Shown here: piece after piece, positions 8,945 through 18,474 of the stretch
How positions within the stretch are numbered: position 1 is the stretch's first letter
Layout: every line of letters starts with the position of its first letter
DNA from: RH-AL1 sp965198495
GTDB lineage: Bacteria > Pseudomonadota > Alphaproteobacteria > Rhizobiales > Beijerinckiaceae
Reading direction: 5' to 3'
DNA length: 64,000 nucleotides
NCBI GenBank assembly: GCA_965198495.1
Contig: CBDAPL010000002.1
Span: forward strand, 558,001-622,000
Notes under the pieces: model-generated
The model's input: the letters and a program-made list of their open reading frames with translations, nothing else
Told to the model about the DNA's origin: nothing
Database searches by the model: none
Translations under genes and position numbers: made by a program

Positions 8945-9880
8945 TCACGCATCAGCCTTATCGGCGCCGGCGGCCTCCGAGCGGGCGTAGCGCCGCGGCG
9001 AGCAGCCCACTACTCGCTTGAATGCCGTGTTGAAGGCGTTCTCTGACCTGTACCCCAGTGCGCGTGCGGTTTGCGCCAGCGGATCGCGGCCGCTCGCGAG
9101 CCGCTCGGCCGCCAGCATCATGCGCCATCGCGTGAGATAGGCGATCGGTGTCTCCCCCACACGTTCGCGGAAGCGTTGCGCGAAGATCGAGCGCGATACG
9201 CCGGCTCTGGCCGCCAGTTCACCCAACGTCCAGCGATGCGCCGGGTCGCCATGCATAGCGCCGATCGCGACGCTCAACTGCGGGTCGGCGAGGGCATAGA
9301 ACCACCCGACCTGATCGCCTTTCTGCCGCGCAAGGTAGAGCCGCAGCGCCTGCAGGAGCATCATGTGAGCGAGATGATGCGCGGCAAGGGAGGCGCCGGG
9401 CTTGTTCTCGCGCATCTCGACCATCATCCGCTCGATCGACCAGCGCAAGGCCGCCTGGTCCTCATCCGCTTCGAGGTGCACGATGGGCGGAAGCGCCCCG
9501 AGAAGTGCCTGCGCCTTGCGCCCGTTCACCTCGAAGCGAGTGCCCGCCAGGAACATGTCGCCGCCGCCACCATGCACGACGACGCCGCCGTGTCGGGCTC
9601 CCGCGAAGACGTCCTGCGCCGTCGCCAAGGGCAGTTCCAGGTCGCTGGCGAGCACGAAGGAGCGACCGCTCGGCAGCACGAAGCAGTCGCCGGACGTCAG
9701 TCGGACCGGGAGTTCGACGCCCTCCACCTTTAGCCAGCAGGCGCCGCTGATCAACGCGTAGCATTTGATCCGGCCGGCTTGGTTGTCGAAGCGCACGCCC
9801 CAGGCGCCGCCCGCGTCGAAGCCTGCCGTGAGATAGCTTTGCGGCTTCAGGAGCGCGAGAACGTCGGAAAGCGGATCCAT
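8945..9880 (-). CDS. AraC-family regulator with cupin-like ligand domain
   Basis: From ATG 9880 the protein has 311 residues and opens MDPLSDVLALLKPQSYLTAG, as in AraC regulators with an AraC_binding_2/cupin_6 N-terminal domain. The C-terminal 100 residues carry two helix-turn-helix units, including RWTLGELAARAGVSRSIFAQ and TARALGYRSENAFNTAFKRV. A longer open frame extends to 10225 but it overlaps the divergent oxidoreductase gene and shows no homology there. It diverges from that cut gene at 9981, its likely target: such pairs of an AraC regulator and an NAD(P)H-binding protein are common. Confidence 0.9.
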   Translation of the reverse strand: MDPLSDVLALLKPQSYLTAGFDAGGAWGVRFDNQAGRIKCYALISGACWLKVEGVELPVRLTSGDCFVLPSGRSFVLASDLELPLATAQDVFAGARHGGVVVHGGGGDMFLAGTRFEVNGRKAQALLGALPPIVHLEADEDQAALRWSIERMMVEMRENKPGASLAAHHLAHMMLLQALRLYLARQKGDQVGWFYALADPQLSVAIGAMHGDPAHRWTLGELAARAGVSRSIFAQRFRERVGETPIAYLTRWRMMLAAERLASGRDPLAQTARALGYRSENAFNTAFKRVVGCSPRRYARSEAAGADKADA

Positions 9881-9980
9881 CGGTTTTCTGGACGATGACG
9901 AAGAAGAGGCGGACGACCGCGCATGGATGGTGCAGAGCGCATCGTCTATTGCAAGCCGGATCCATCGGAAAGGATTTTTC

Positions 9981-10547
9981 ATGATCGTCGTCACCACGCC
10001 GACCGGCAACATCGGGCACCATGTCGTCGAGCACCTACTCGACGCCGGCATGACGCTGCGGGTCATCGCGCGCGACGCCCGCAAACTGCCGCAGGCGGTT
10101 CGCGCCAGGGCCGAGATCGTCGAGGGTTCGCACGGCGACCCAGCCGTAGTCGATCGCGCCTTTGCCGGCGCAGAAGCCCTGTTCTGGCTCGCGCCGCCGA
10201 ACCCATCCGACACCCTCGACGGCACCTATCTTGATTTCACTCGCCCTGCCGCAGCAGCGATCCGCCGGCACGGGGTCGCGCGCGTCGTCGCGGTCACCAC
10301 GCTTGGCCGTGGCACCCGATGGCAGGACCGTGCCGGGCTGGTCTCCGCGTCCTTCCGCATGGTCGACCTGTTGCGCGAGACTGGCGCCGCGGTTCGCGGC
10401 CTCGCCCTGCCGGCGTTCATGGAAAACGCGCTGCAGCAGATGGGTGCGATCAAGCAGGGGCGGATGTTCGGTCCCGTCGATCCCCATAAGTGTCATTCGG
10501 CGTGCAAACTTGACCCCCTTATTGGGGTGATCGGCGTCCAAAACTGA
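9981..10547 (+). pseudogene. NAD(P)-binding NmrA/SDR-type oxidoreductase, cut by IS21 element
   Basis: The frame starts MIVVTTPTGNIGHHVVEHLL, with the TGxxGxxG-like nucleotide loop of NmrA-type atypical short-chain reductases. Native sequence runs to FGPVDP at about 10487; the last 19 residues are read from the left end of the insertion sequence. Family members have about 280-300 residues, so roughly the last third is lost. The missing 3' part is not found on the far side of the element. The gene diverges from the AraC regulator. Confidence 0.88.
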
Positions 10548-10551
10548 CCCC
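10491..10551. repeat. Left terminal repeats of the IS21 element (two units)
   Basis: Two related units lie at the left end: 10491-10517 and 10530-10551. The second reads ATCGGCGTCCAAAACTGACC. Multiple end repeats are typical of IS21 elements and serve as transposase sites. Confidence 0.85.
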
Positions 10552-10602
10552 TTAATCTTGGCCTGTTCCGCTGTCCGTTTTGACGGCGGGCAGGCGGCGG
10601 GG

Positions 10603-12102
10603 ATGTTGGTTGTGGAGACGGTCGGCCGGATACGGCGGGAGCATTTGGTCAAGGGCAAGTCGATCAAGGAGATCGCCCGCGACCTGAAGATATCGCGCAA
10701 TACGGTGCGCAAGGTGCTGCGTTCAGGCGAGACGTCGTTTGCCTATGAACGCGAGGTGCAGCCCCGTCCGAAGCTCGGGCGTTGGAAAGATGATCTCGAA
10801 AGGATGCTGGCCGGCAACGCGACGAAGGCGGTGCGCGAACGGCTGACGTTGATCCGGATCTTCGAGGAACTGCGGGCGCGTGGCTACGAGGGCGGGTATG
10901 ATGCGGTGCGCCGCTACGCCCGGGTCTGGGCGAAGGGGCACGCGGCGGCGAGCGCGGAAGCCTATGTGCCGCTGTCGTTCGTTCCTGGCGAGGCCTACCA
11001 GTTCGACTGGAGCCACGATGTCGTGCTGGTCGACGGCGTGACGACGATCGTCAAGGTCGCCCATCTTCGGCTCTGCCACAGCCGGATGATGTTCGTGCGG
11101 GCCTATCCGCGCGAGAGCCAGGAGATGGTCTTCGACGCGCACGATCGGGCCTTCGCCTTCTTCAAGGGAGCATGCCGGCGCGGCATCTACGACAACATGA
11201 AGACGGCGGTGGAGACGATCTTCGTCGGCAAGGCACGGGCCTACAATCGCCGCTTCCTGCAGATGTGCGCGCACCATCTCGTCGAGCCTGTCGCCTGCAC
11301 GCCAGCGTCCGGGTGGGAGAAAGGCCAGGTCGAGAACCAGGTCGGTCTCGTGCGCGAGCGCTTCTTCACGCCGCGCCTTCGCGTCAAGAGCTACGACGAG
11401 TTGAACGGCATCCTGCTCGATCGCTGCATCGCCTACGCCAAGGCGCATTCCCATCCCGAGCAGACCGACCGCACCGTCTGGAAGATGTTCGAGGCCGAAC
11501 GACCGCATCTCGTACGCCATGCTGGTCGTTTCGATGGCTTCCACGCCCTGCCGGCATCGGTATCGAAGACCTGCCTCGTTCGCTTCGACAACAACAAGTA
11601 CTCGGTCAGCGCCAGCGCCGTCGGCAGGCCCGTGGAGATCCACGCCTATGCCGATCGCGTCGTAATCCGACAGAACGGCCGTATCGTCGCCGAGCATGCG
11701 CGTGTCTTTGGCCGCGGCGCGACGATCTGCGATCCATGGCACTACGTGCCGGTGCTCGCCCGCAAGCCCGGCGCGCTACGCAACGGCGCGCCCTTCAAGG
11801 ACTGGGTCTTACCGCAGGCCATCGAGCGCATCCGCCGCAAGCTCGCCGGCTCGGATGACGGCGACCGCCAGATGGCAAAGATCCTCGCCACGGTGCTCAG
11901 CGACGGCTTGGCCGCCGTCGAGACCGCCTGCGCCGAGGCGTTGATCGAGGGCGTGTCCTCGGCCGATGTGATCATCAACATCGTCTCACGCCACCGCGAC
12001 GTCGCCTCGCCGCCGATCACCATCATGACGCCCGACGCGCTCACCCTCCGCCACGCGCCGATCGCCGATTGCTCCCGCTACGACAGCCTCAGAAGGATCT
12101 GA
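10603..12102 (+). CDS. istA: IS21-family transposase IstA
   Basis: From ATG 10603 the protein has 499 residues. An N-terminal helix-turn-helix (KSIKEIARDLKISRNTVRKV) binds the ends. The DDE integrase core follows: Asp in YQFDWSHD near residue 140, then a second Asp and a Glu in EKGQVENQVG. The C-terminal part carries the FDNNKYSVSASAVGRPVEI beta-barrel region. It overlaps nothing and ends three bases before istB. An upstream in-frame start at 10558 lies in the end repeat and is unlikely. Confidence 0.95.
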   Translation: MLVVETVGRIRREHLVKGKSIKEIARDLKISRNTVRKVLRSGETSFAYEREVQPRPKLGRWKDDLERMLAGNATKAVRERLTLIRIFEELRARGYEGGYDAVRRYARVWAKGHAAASAEAYVPLSFVPGEAYQFDWSHDVVLVDGVTTIVKVAHLRLCHSRMMFVRAYPRESQEMVFDAHDRAFAFFKGACRRGIYDNMKTAVETIFVGKARAYNRRFLQMCAHHLVEPVACTPASGWEKGQVENQVGLVRERFFTPRLRVKSYDELNGILLDRCIAYAKAHSHPEQTDRTVWKMFEAERPHLVRHAGRFDGFHALPASVSKTCLVRFDNNKYSVSASAVGRPVEIHAYADRVVIRQNGRIVAEHARVFGRGATICDPWHYVPVLARKPGALRNGAPFKDWVLPQAIERIRRKLAGSDDGDRQMAKILATVLSDGLAAVETACAEALIEGVSSADVIINIVSRHRDVASPPITIMTPDALTLRHAPIADCSRYDSLRRI

Positions 12103-12105
12103 CCC

Positions 12106-12870
12106 ATGGAACGCACGTTGGAACGCGCTTCGAACCGAACGCCCGACCGCACCGACATCCTCGACATGATGGGATCGCTCAAGCTGTTCGGCATGCGCTC
12201 CGCCTTCGACGAGATCGTCACCACGGCCGTCAAGCGTCAGCACGCCCCGCAGCAGCTCGTCGGGGACCTGCTCAAGGCCGAGATCGACGAGAAGCTCGCA
12301 CGATCCATCAAGTACCAGATGACGATCGCCCGGCTGCCGCTCGCCAAGGATGTCGCCGACTTCGTCTTCGCCGGCACGCCGATCAACGAGGCTCTCGTCA
12401 AGGATCTCGCCAGCGGCGCCTTCATCGCCGAGCAGCGCAACTGCGTCCTCGTCGGCGGCACAGGAACCGGCAAGACGCATCTCGCCATCGCCATCGCTCG
12501 CAGCTGCATCCGCGCCGGATCACGCGGCCGCTTCTTCAACACGCTCGATCTCGTCAACCGCCTCGAGGCCGAGACCCGTGCCGGCAGGCAGGGCCGCTTC
12601 GCCGATTATCTCACCCGCATGGACTTCGTCGTCCTCGACGAACTCGGCTACCTGCCCTTCGCTCAGTCAGGCGGCCAGCTGCTGTTCCATCTCGTCAGCC
12701 GCCTCTACGAACGGACCTCCGTCATCGTGACCACCAACCTCGCCTTCGGCGAATGGCCCAACGTCTTCGGCGACGCCAAGATGACAACCGCGCTCCTCGA
12801 TCGCCTCACCCACCATTGCGATATCGTCGAGACCGGCAACGAAAGCTGGCGCTTCAAAAACCGAGGCTGA
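12106..12870 (+). CDS. istB: IS21-family helper ATPase IstB
   Basis: A 254-residue AAA+ protein related to DnaC. Walker A is GGTGTGKTH and Walker B VVLDELGYLPF. It ends GNESWRFKNR as in complete IstB proteins. It helps IstA choose the target and strand transfer. Both genes are intact, so the element may still be able to move. Confidence 0.95.
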   Translation: MERTLERASNRTPDRTDILDMMGSLKLFGMRSAFDEIVTTAVKRQHAPQQLVGDLLKAEIDEKLARSIKYQMTIARLPLAKDVADFVFAGTPINEALVKDLASGAFIAEQRNCVLVGGTGTGKTHLAIAIARSCIRAGSRGRFFNTLDLVNRLEAETRAGRQGRFADYLTRMDFVVLDELGYLPFAQSGGQLLFHLVSRLYERTSVIVTTNLAFGEWPNVFGDAKMTTALLDRLTHHCDIVETGNESWRFKNRG

Positions 12871-12932
12871 AGCGCACCAGGGACCGCGCTCGCCCCGTCT
12901 GCGCAACCCGACCAGCTCCGCCGGGGCGAGCG

Positions 12933-15479
12933 CTACCCCAGCATCCGTGCCCAAAGAGGGGTCAATGTTGGACGCCGATATGGGGTCAGTTTTGAACGCC
13001 GTTTGACAAAATGCTCCAGCACGCGGTAAGCAAGCAACTTCATGGGGTCGGTGAGCAGGAACCAGCCTATCGCGTATGCCCAGACCAGCCCCGCCATCTC
13101 CCATCCGAGCGGCGCCACGATCCAAGCTCCGTAGACGGCGATCAGCGTCGCGAAGACCTGGGTGCCAAGCACGGCGACCAACAGGATCGTCGCCGGACGC
13201 GTCGACCACCAGGGTCCCCGGGTCCGCGTCTGGAAGATCGTCATATGGCCGGCGACCGACAGCATCAGGTACATCATCGTCTGCAGCTCGGGGTGCTTGA
13301 GGCCGATGACCTTGTCACCGATATAGAACAGCCCGAACGCGGCGATCGGGCCGACGAGCCCCAGAACCGTGGCCACTCCCAGGACTACCCGCATGTTCCA
13401 GGCTTCAGGCTGGTTCCGGTAAATCACGTTGTCGTAGGCGATCGACAGGATCGCGCCGTCGTTGAGCAGCGCCAGCATTACGATCATCACCGCGGTCAGC
13501 GGATAGAAATGGAAAATGACGATCGCCAGCGTCATGAACAGCAGCACGCGCAACGTCTCCGCGATGCGGTAGATCGCGTAGCTGTTCATTCGCTGGAAGA
13601 TCTTCCGGCTTTCCTTGATCGCGTCGATGATGACCGACAGGCCTGGCGTCATCAGCACGATCGCCGCCGCCGCCCGTGCCGCGTCGGTCGCGCCCGAGAC
13701 GGCGATGCCGCAATCCGCCTGCTTCAGCGCGGGCGCGTCGTTCACTCCGTCGCCGGTCATCCCGACGATGTGGCCGCGCTTCTGCATCACGTCCACGATG
13801 TGGAACTTGTGTTCTGGAAAGACCTGGGCGAATCCGTCCGCGTCCTCGATGGATTTCGCGACCGCAGCGGTCTCGTCGTGCTTGGAGTCGCCTAAGCTCG
13901 CCCCGTCGAGAATGTTGGATCCCATGTTCAGGGACTTGGCGGTTTCGATCGCGATCGCGAGTGCATCGCCGGTCACCATCTTGAGCCGCACGCCCATCTG
14001 CCGCGCCGTGGCCACGGTCGATTTCGCGTCCTCGCGCGGTGGATCGAACAGCGGAAGTATGCCGATCAGCTGCCACTTGCCGTCCCGATCGGCCCGCGCC
14101 ACGCCTAGCGCCCGAAAGCCTCGGCCGGCGAAGTCGTTCACGGCCTTGTCTACGGCGTCCTTCACCGTCGCGGCATTGGCGGCGAGCGCGAGGATGACCT
14201 GCGGTGCCCCTTTGGCGACCTTGAAGGTTGCCCCATCTCTGCCTTTCACCGTCGCTTCCGTGCGTTTGTGCACGGGGTCGAACGGCTGGAAGTGCCGCAC
14301 GTCATAGGTTTGCAGCATTCCGTGGTTTTTTAGGCCTCCGAGAACGGCCAGGTCGATGACGTCGTTATCCTCCGCGCGGGACGCCAAGGCGCCGGCAAGG
14401 ATGACGTCGTCCGGCTTGGCGTCGCCGATGCAGAACGGAGCGCCCAGCGTCAGCTTGTTCTGGGTGAGCGTGCCCGTCTTATCGGCGCAGAGCACGTCCA
14501 CGCCCGCCAGTTCCTCGATGGCGACGAGCTTGCTGACGATCGCCTGCTTCTTCGCCAGCAGGCGGGCGCCCACCGCCATCGTCACCGAGAGCACGGTGGG
14601 CATCGCCACCGGTATGGCGGCCACGGTCAGCACGAGCGCGAACTGCAGCAGGGTGAGGATGTGCTCGCCGCGATAGATGCCGAGCGCGATAATGACCGAC
14701 ACGAGGACCACGGCCAGGATGATCAGGTAGTTGCCGATCCGCAGCACGGCCTTCTGGAAGTGGCTGACGACATGAGCGCTTTGCACCAAGTCGGCCGTCT
14801 GGCCGAAGTAGGTCTTGTCGCCGGTGGCATAGACCAGGGCGCCGATCTCTCCTCGCCGGATGATCGATCCGGAAAACACGGCATCCCCGGGTTTCTTGTC
14901 GACCGGCAGCGATTCCCCGGTCAGCGCCGCCTGATCGACGGACACCTCGTCGCCGTCCAGGAGGCGAGCATCGGCGGGCACGATGTCCCCCAGGCGTAGA
15001 CGGATCACGTCGCCTGGTACGAGTTCCTTGGCCGGCGGCGCGCTCCAATTCCCATCCCGTTTCACGCGCGCCGTTGTGGCGAGCTTGGCCTTCAGAGCCT
15101 CGATCGCGTTGCCGGCCTGCCGCTCCTCCCAGAACCCGACCATGGCGTTGGCGAGGAGCAGCAGCAGGATGATGATGAAGTCCGGCCAATGGCGCACGAC
15201 GGCCGACAGCACGACCGCGACTTCGATCATCCAGGGGATCGGCCCCCAGAAATACATCAGGAATTTGAGGAGAGGATTGGTTTTCGTCTCCACGATCTCG
15301 TTTGGACCGTACTTCGTCAACCTGATCGCCGCTTCGGCTTCGGTCAGGCCGTCGGACGAGGAACCCAGGCGCTTCTTGACCTCTGCCATCGGCAGCGTCT
15401 TCAGGTCGTCCTTGGCGTTGACGGCCGCGGCGTGCTTGGCAGGATGCGGCTTAGGCGGGGCAAGAGTCGCGTTTAACAT
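12933..15479 (-). CDS. Plasma-membrane proton-efflux P-type ATPase, C-terminus altered by IS21
   Basis: An 848-residue P3A-type ATPase. Visible landmarks are the actuator motif LTGES, the phosphorylation site DKTGTLTQNK and the hinge MTGDGVNDAPALKQAD, with about ten membrane spans. These pumps export protons using ATP and resemble fungal and archaeal PMA1 proteins; in bacteria they are found in acid- or heat-tolerance islands. Native sequence appears to end near DPMKLLAYRVLEHFV; the last 20 or so residues come from the insertion sequence. The damage touches only the tail, so the pump may still work. Triosephosphate isomerase and a GrpE fragment are neighbours. Confidence 0.92.
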   Translation of the reverse strand: MLNATLAPPKPHPAKHAAAVNAKDDLKTLPMAEVKKRLGSSSDGLTEAEAAIRLTKYGPNEIVETKTNPLLKFLMYFWGPIPWMIEVAVVLSAVVRHWPDFIIILLLLLANAMVGFWEERQAGNAIEALKAKLATTARVKRDGNWSAPPAKELVPGDVIRLRLGDIVPADARLLDGDEVSVDQAALTGESLPVDKKPGDAVFSGSIIRRGEIGALVYATGDKTYFGQTADLVQSAHVVSHFQKAVLRIGNYLIILAVVLVSVIIALGIYRGEHILTLLQFALVLTVAAIPVAMPTVLSVTMAVGARLLAKKQAIVSKLVAIEELAGVDVLCADKTGTLTQNKLTLGAPFCIGDAKPDDVILAGALASRAEDNDVIDLAVLGGLKNHGMLQTYDVRHFQPFDPVHKRTEATVKGRDGATFKVAKGAPQVILALAANAATVKDAVDKAVNDFAGRGFRALGVARADRDGKWQLIGILPLFDPPREDAKSTVATARQMGVRLKMVTGDALAIAIETAKSLNMGSNILDGASLGDSKHDETAAVAKSIEDADGFAQVFPEHKFHIVDVMQKRGHIVGMTGDGVNDAPALKQADCGIAVSGATDAARAAAAIVLMTPGLSVIIDAIKESRKIFQRMNSYAIYRIAETLRVLLFMTLAIVIFHFYPLTAVMIVMLALLNDGAILSIAYDNVIYRNQPEAWNMRVVLGVATVLGLVGPIAAFGLFYIGDKVIGLKHPELQTMMYLMLSVAGHMTIFQTRTRGPWWSTRPATILLVAVLGTQVFATLIAVYGAWIVAPLGWEMAGLVWAYAIGWFLLTDPMKLLAYRVLEHFVKRRSKLTPYRRPTLTPLWARMLG
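12958..13008. repeat. Right terminal repeats of the IS21 element (two units)
   Basis: Two units, 12958-12978 and 12982-13008, are reverse complements of the left-end units. The outer one ends GCCGTTTGACA. The last codons of the neighbouring ATPase frame are read through this region. Confidence 0.85.
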
Positions 15480-15551
15480 TGGAGCATTCCTGTACTCAGT
15501 TTCTGATCGCTTGACGGCTGTGGCGCTCTCGTGCGGTCGCCGCTTCAGTGA

Positions 15552-16328
15552 TCATGCGGCAGCCCTGGCGCCGAGTGGCCTGGCAAGGGTGCAAACGACT
15601 TCGAGCACCGCGTCGAAGTCAGCCGCTGCTAGGCTTGCGCCGCCGATCAGGACGCCCCCGACATGGACTATAGATAGGATGTCATGGACGTTCGACGAGT
15701 TGACCGAACCGCCGTAGAGAATCCGTACGGCTCGCCCCGCTTCGCCGAAACGAGCCATCAGGCACGACCGGATGTGCGCATGGATGGCCCCGATATCCTC
15801 AGCAGTCGGCATGTGACCGGAGCCGATAGCCCAGAGCGGCTCGTAGGCGACGGACGTCTCGCATCCAACTACCAGCTCCGGCAGGCTTGCCGCCAACTGG
15901 GCACCGCAGACGGCGAGGGCCTTACCTGCGCTTCGCTGCTCCTGTGTCTCGCCGATGCAGACGATCGTCGAGAGATTTGCGGCCCAAGCGGCTGCCACCT
16001 TCGCGGCGACCGTCGCGTCCGTCTCCTGATGATACCGTCTGCGTTCGGAATGGCCGAGGATAACGGCTGTAGCGCCCGCGTCGCGGAGCATGTCCGCGTC
16101 GACGTCCCCGGTGAAGGCTCCGGCCTTCTCCGCACTGCAGTCTTCTCCGCCGATCTCGAGGCAACCCGAGCTGCACTGGACGGCGCGATCGATGAGGGTT
16201 GGCGGCACGCAGATGAGCACGTCGGCATGCGGCGGTAGGGCCTTTACCGATACTGCGACGGCCTTGATCTGCTCCAGCTGCGGCGCGAGCCCATGCATTT
16301 TCCAGTTTCCGGCAATGAGCGGGCGCAC
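15552..16328 (-). CDS. tpiA: Triosephosphate isomerase
   Basis: A 258-residue protein starting MRPLIAGNWKMHG, with the substrate-binding Asn and Lys in GNWKM. The catalytic His is in ILGHSERR and the catalytic Glu in AYEPLWAIGSG; the phosphate loop follows as YGGSVNSSN. It interconverts dihydroxyacetone phosphate and glyceraldehyde 3-phosphate in the cytosol. The position beside a proton ATPase and a chaperone relic suggests an extra copy carried by an accessory region, while the housekeeping copy would be elsewhere. Confidence 0.95.
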   Translation of the reverse strand: MRPLIAGNWKMHGLAPQLEQIKAVAVSVKALPPHADVLICVPPTLIDRAVQCSSGCLEIGGEDCSAEKAGAFTGDVDADMLRDAGATAVILGHSERRRYHQETDATVAAKVAAAWAANLSTIVCIGETQEQRSAGKALAVCGAQLAASLPELVVGCETSVAYEPLWAIGSGHMPTAEDIGAIHAHIRSCLMARFGEAGRAVRILYGGSVNSSNVHDILSIVHVGGVLIGGASLAAADFDAVLEVVCTLARPLGARAAA

Positions 16329-16901
16329 AGTTCTCTCCTTGAGACAATTCGCTCTAAGCCTGCCGAATTACTTCATTGCTGGTAGGATCGGAAAATACTC
16401 AGATGGTCGATTGATACGGCCTTTGCGATAGCCGCCGTCATCCTCACCAAGGCAGGTGGCACATTGGTGCCGCGAAGCATGGCTTCGGCGACGTCGCGAG
16501 CGGGGTTGCGCAGTCGTCGAGGTCGGGATCCCGCAAGGGCGCACCTTGGTCGAGCGCATGACGACGCACGACGACGGATGCGCGAGGTCGGTAACGCTCT
16601 CGCCAAGATGGCGCCGGAAAAGCTGCGAAGCCATCTGCTTAAGCAGCTCATCGAAGAGACGCCAGGCTCAATCGATGCCGACGGAGAGCCAGGGGATCGA
16701 TTCGAGTAGTTTCCGAGCCTCGTCGGGAAGGCCGCGAAGCGCTAACCCGGACCAAGTCGATCGAGTACTCTTGGTACTCCTATTAAAAGGATTCTCGGTG
16801 CTCCGATGACAAGCAAGCCTACTCGATCTGGAAACGGTCTGCTTCCGCCACGCAGCGGAGAAAATGTTCGATGACCACTCATTCAATCGGAGCCGAAGTG
16901 A
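16329..16901. other. Stretch without a recognised gene
   Basis: Several short frames occur on both strands but none shows a family signature or clear start. A lower-GC patch near 16760-16800 could hold the promoter for the GrpE-like frame. It may contain decayed coding sequence. Confidence 0.4.
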
Positions 16902-17225
16902 ATGGAAGCCGATACGGCACCACCTGGTCATACCGGAGAAGGTACGCAGTCCCGGGCGATGCCTTCGCCAGACCACGCGGACGGCGTTGCCGGGCTCGAA
17001 GCGCAACGCGCCGACATGCGAGACCGCCGGATGCGAGCCGAGGCGGAGATCGTCAACATCAAGACCCGCGCCAAGCGCGACCTCGGTGACGCCAAGCGCT
17101 ACGCTGTGCAGACCTTTGCCACCGATGTCGTAAAAGCGGCTGAGAACCTGCGCCGCGGTCTCGACAGCTGGCAAAATCACACGAGGAGATGTCTCCTCGC
17201 ACAAGATCTACATTCTAGTTTCTAA
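16902..17225 (+). pseudogene. grpE: Truncated GrpE nucleotide-exchange factor
   Basis: The 107-residue frame contains the long coiled-coil region of GrpE: RMRAEAEIVNIKTRAKRDLG, then DAKRYAVQTFATDVVKAAEN and LRRGLDS. Full GrpE has about 180-200 residues and a C-terminal beta domain that contacts DnaK; here the frame loses homology at about 17167 and stops at 17225. The beta domain is therefore missing and exchange activity is unlikely. Confidence 0.8.
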
Positions 17226-17292
17226 GTCGGCCGGCATCCGTCGAGGCGCGACCCTCGGAGGCTACCGATACACAGCTCGATAGGAGATCGAT

Positions 17293-17877
17293 ATGGCTTT
17301 TACCCGCTCCACCACTGTGACTGGTCTCTTCCGCTTCGGAATTCTGGGCCTTGCGACCTTGAGCGTCGCGTCGTGCGTCGCATCGGATAAGGACCTGATG
17401 ACTGACGCGAAGCCAACGATGGGCTCACAGTTCACCGCCCAACTATTCCGTAAGTTCGATGACGGACGCGCCCACGAGTTGCGGACCTCGACCTTTCATT
17501 GGGAGGACGGCGCCTACGTAAGTGTCGCTGGCGCTTCCGATCTTCGACGGTTCGTATCCATGCCGCTTCAGGATAACGACACCATTATCCAAGGATCGGA
17601 AACTGACGGGAAGCTTTTCACGTATTGGCTCGGTCGCAAGCTGGCCGATGGAGCCTACCTAATTGAGCCTCTGGATGAAGACAACGTCAGTGCCGCGATC
17701 AGACCCGGCCTTTGCGCCAAGGACGAGTCAAAAGGCTTCTGCTTCGTAGATACGAAGGAGAACCTCGTCACACTGGCTGAGGCGACCGCGCGCAGTTCGG
17801 TCAAAAACGCAGAGATCGCGGTGATCGTCGGTGACCGTCTCAAGCCATCGTCCGAAATCCTGGATGTTCGAAGGTGA
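17293..17877 (+). CDS. Predicted lipoprotein of unknown function
   Basis: A 194-residue protein with an N-terminal hydrophobic stretch (FRFGILGLATLS) followed by the lipobox VASC, putting the acylated Cys at residue 28. It should be exported and anchored in a membrane. The mature part has no motif I recognise; it contains two cysteines (GLCAKDESKGFC) that might pair. A purine-rich site (AGGAGATCG) precedes the ATG. It follows the GrpE relic. Confidence 0.7.
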   Translation: MAFTRSTTVTGLFRFGILGLATLSVASCVASDKDLMTDAKPTMGSQFTAQLFRKFDDGRAHELRTSTFHWEDGAYVSVAGASDLRRFVSMPLQDNDTIIQGSETDGKLFTYWLGRKLADGAYLIEPLDEDNVSAAIRPGLCAKDESKGFCFVDTKENLVTLAEATARSSVKNAEIAVIVGDRLKPSSEILDVRR

Positions 17878-18474
17878 CTTAGGTCCACGCTCCAGCGCCG
17901 CGTAATTTGCTTTCGCGACCAGCGCTGGCTGTTAGCCAAAGTGATCGAACTCGCCGGCCCCGAGTTCGACCGGTCGCCCCTGCATTATTTACAGCGCTCC
18001 GAGGAGCCCAGATCATTGCGGGCCGGGTGACGGGGTGAAGACCCTGATCCGCCGCTGGGACGACCTCGCTCGCGAGTTCTCCCGTCTCGCACGGCGCACC
18101 GAGCTTCAGGCGCATGCCGCGCTTGGCGAGGGCCATGAGGTCACGGCGAGCGACGGCCGTCACGACGTTCCCCTCGCGTCTGCAAGCATGCCGACTCTTG
18201 GCGGTAATCGAGTGGATTGTGAGCGGCATGTCGCTTCTGACCCGGCATGACCTTCGACCGTAGCTGGCTCTCAGCACGGTCGATCCTGGCGGCAGCTCCG
18301 CGCCAATCACGAACCCGCTTCGCGGGAGTCCACCCGGCGAGGTGGTTCGTAGGCATGGTCGTTAGCAGAGGTTGAGAGGGGCCGGGTCGGGCTCCGAGCA
18401 TGAAGGATCAACCTTCAGCTCAAGGACGATCTAATGTCCAACCAATCCGTTCTGCGCCCCGTTAGTCGGGAGAC
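17878..18474. other. Stretch without a recognised gene
   Basis: Frames exist on both strands (for example 17879-18310 minus), but none has a recognised domain. The composition is coding-like, so it may be decayed DNA. Confidence 0.4.

Larger units (their letters stand above)
10491..13008 (+). mobile_element. Complete IS21-family insertion sequence
   Basis: About 2.5 kb bounded by inverted repeats that begin TGTCA. The left end (10491) reads TGTCATTCGGCGTGCAAAC and the right end, read inward from 13008, TGTCAAACGGCGTTCAAAAC. It encodes the two IS21 proteins, IstA and IstB, in the same direction. No target duplication is visible: the left flank ends CCCCATAAG and the right flank begins AAATGCTCC. 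The two flanks belong to different truncated genes, so the element has probably taken part in a deletion or recombination after insertion. Confidence 0.93.

Noticed and set aside
10723..11742. A 339-residue minus-strand frame
   Set aside because: Antisense to the istA transposase gene, which has full motif support.
17879..18310. A 143-residue minus-strand gene
   Set aside because: No start signal, domain or compositional pattern sets it apart from chance frames.
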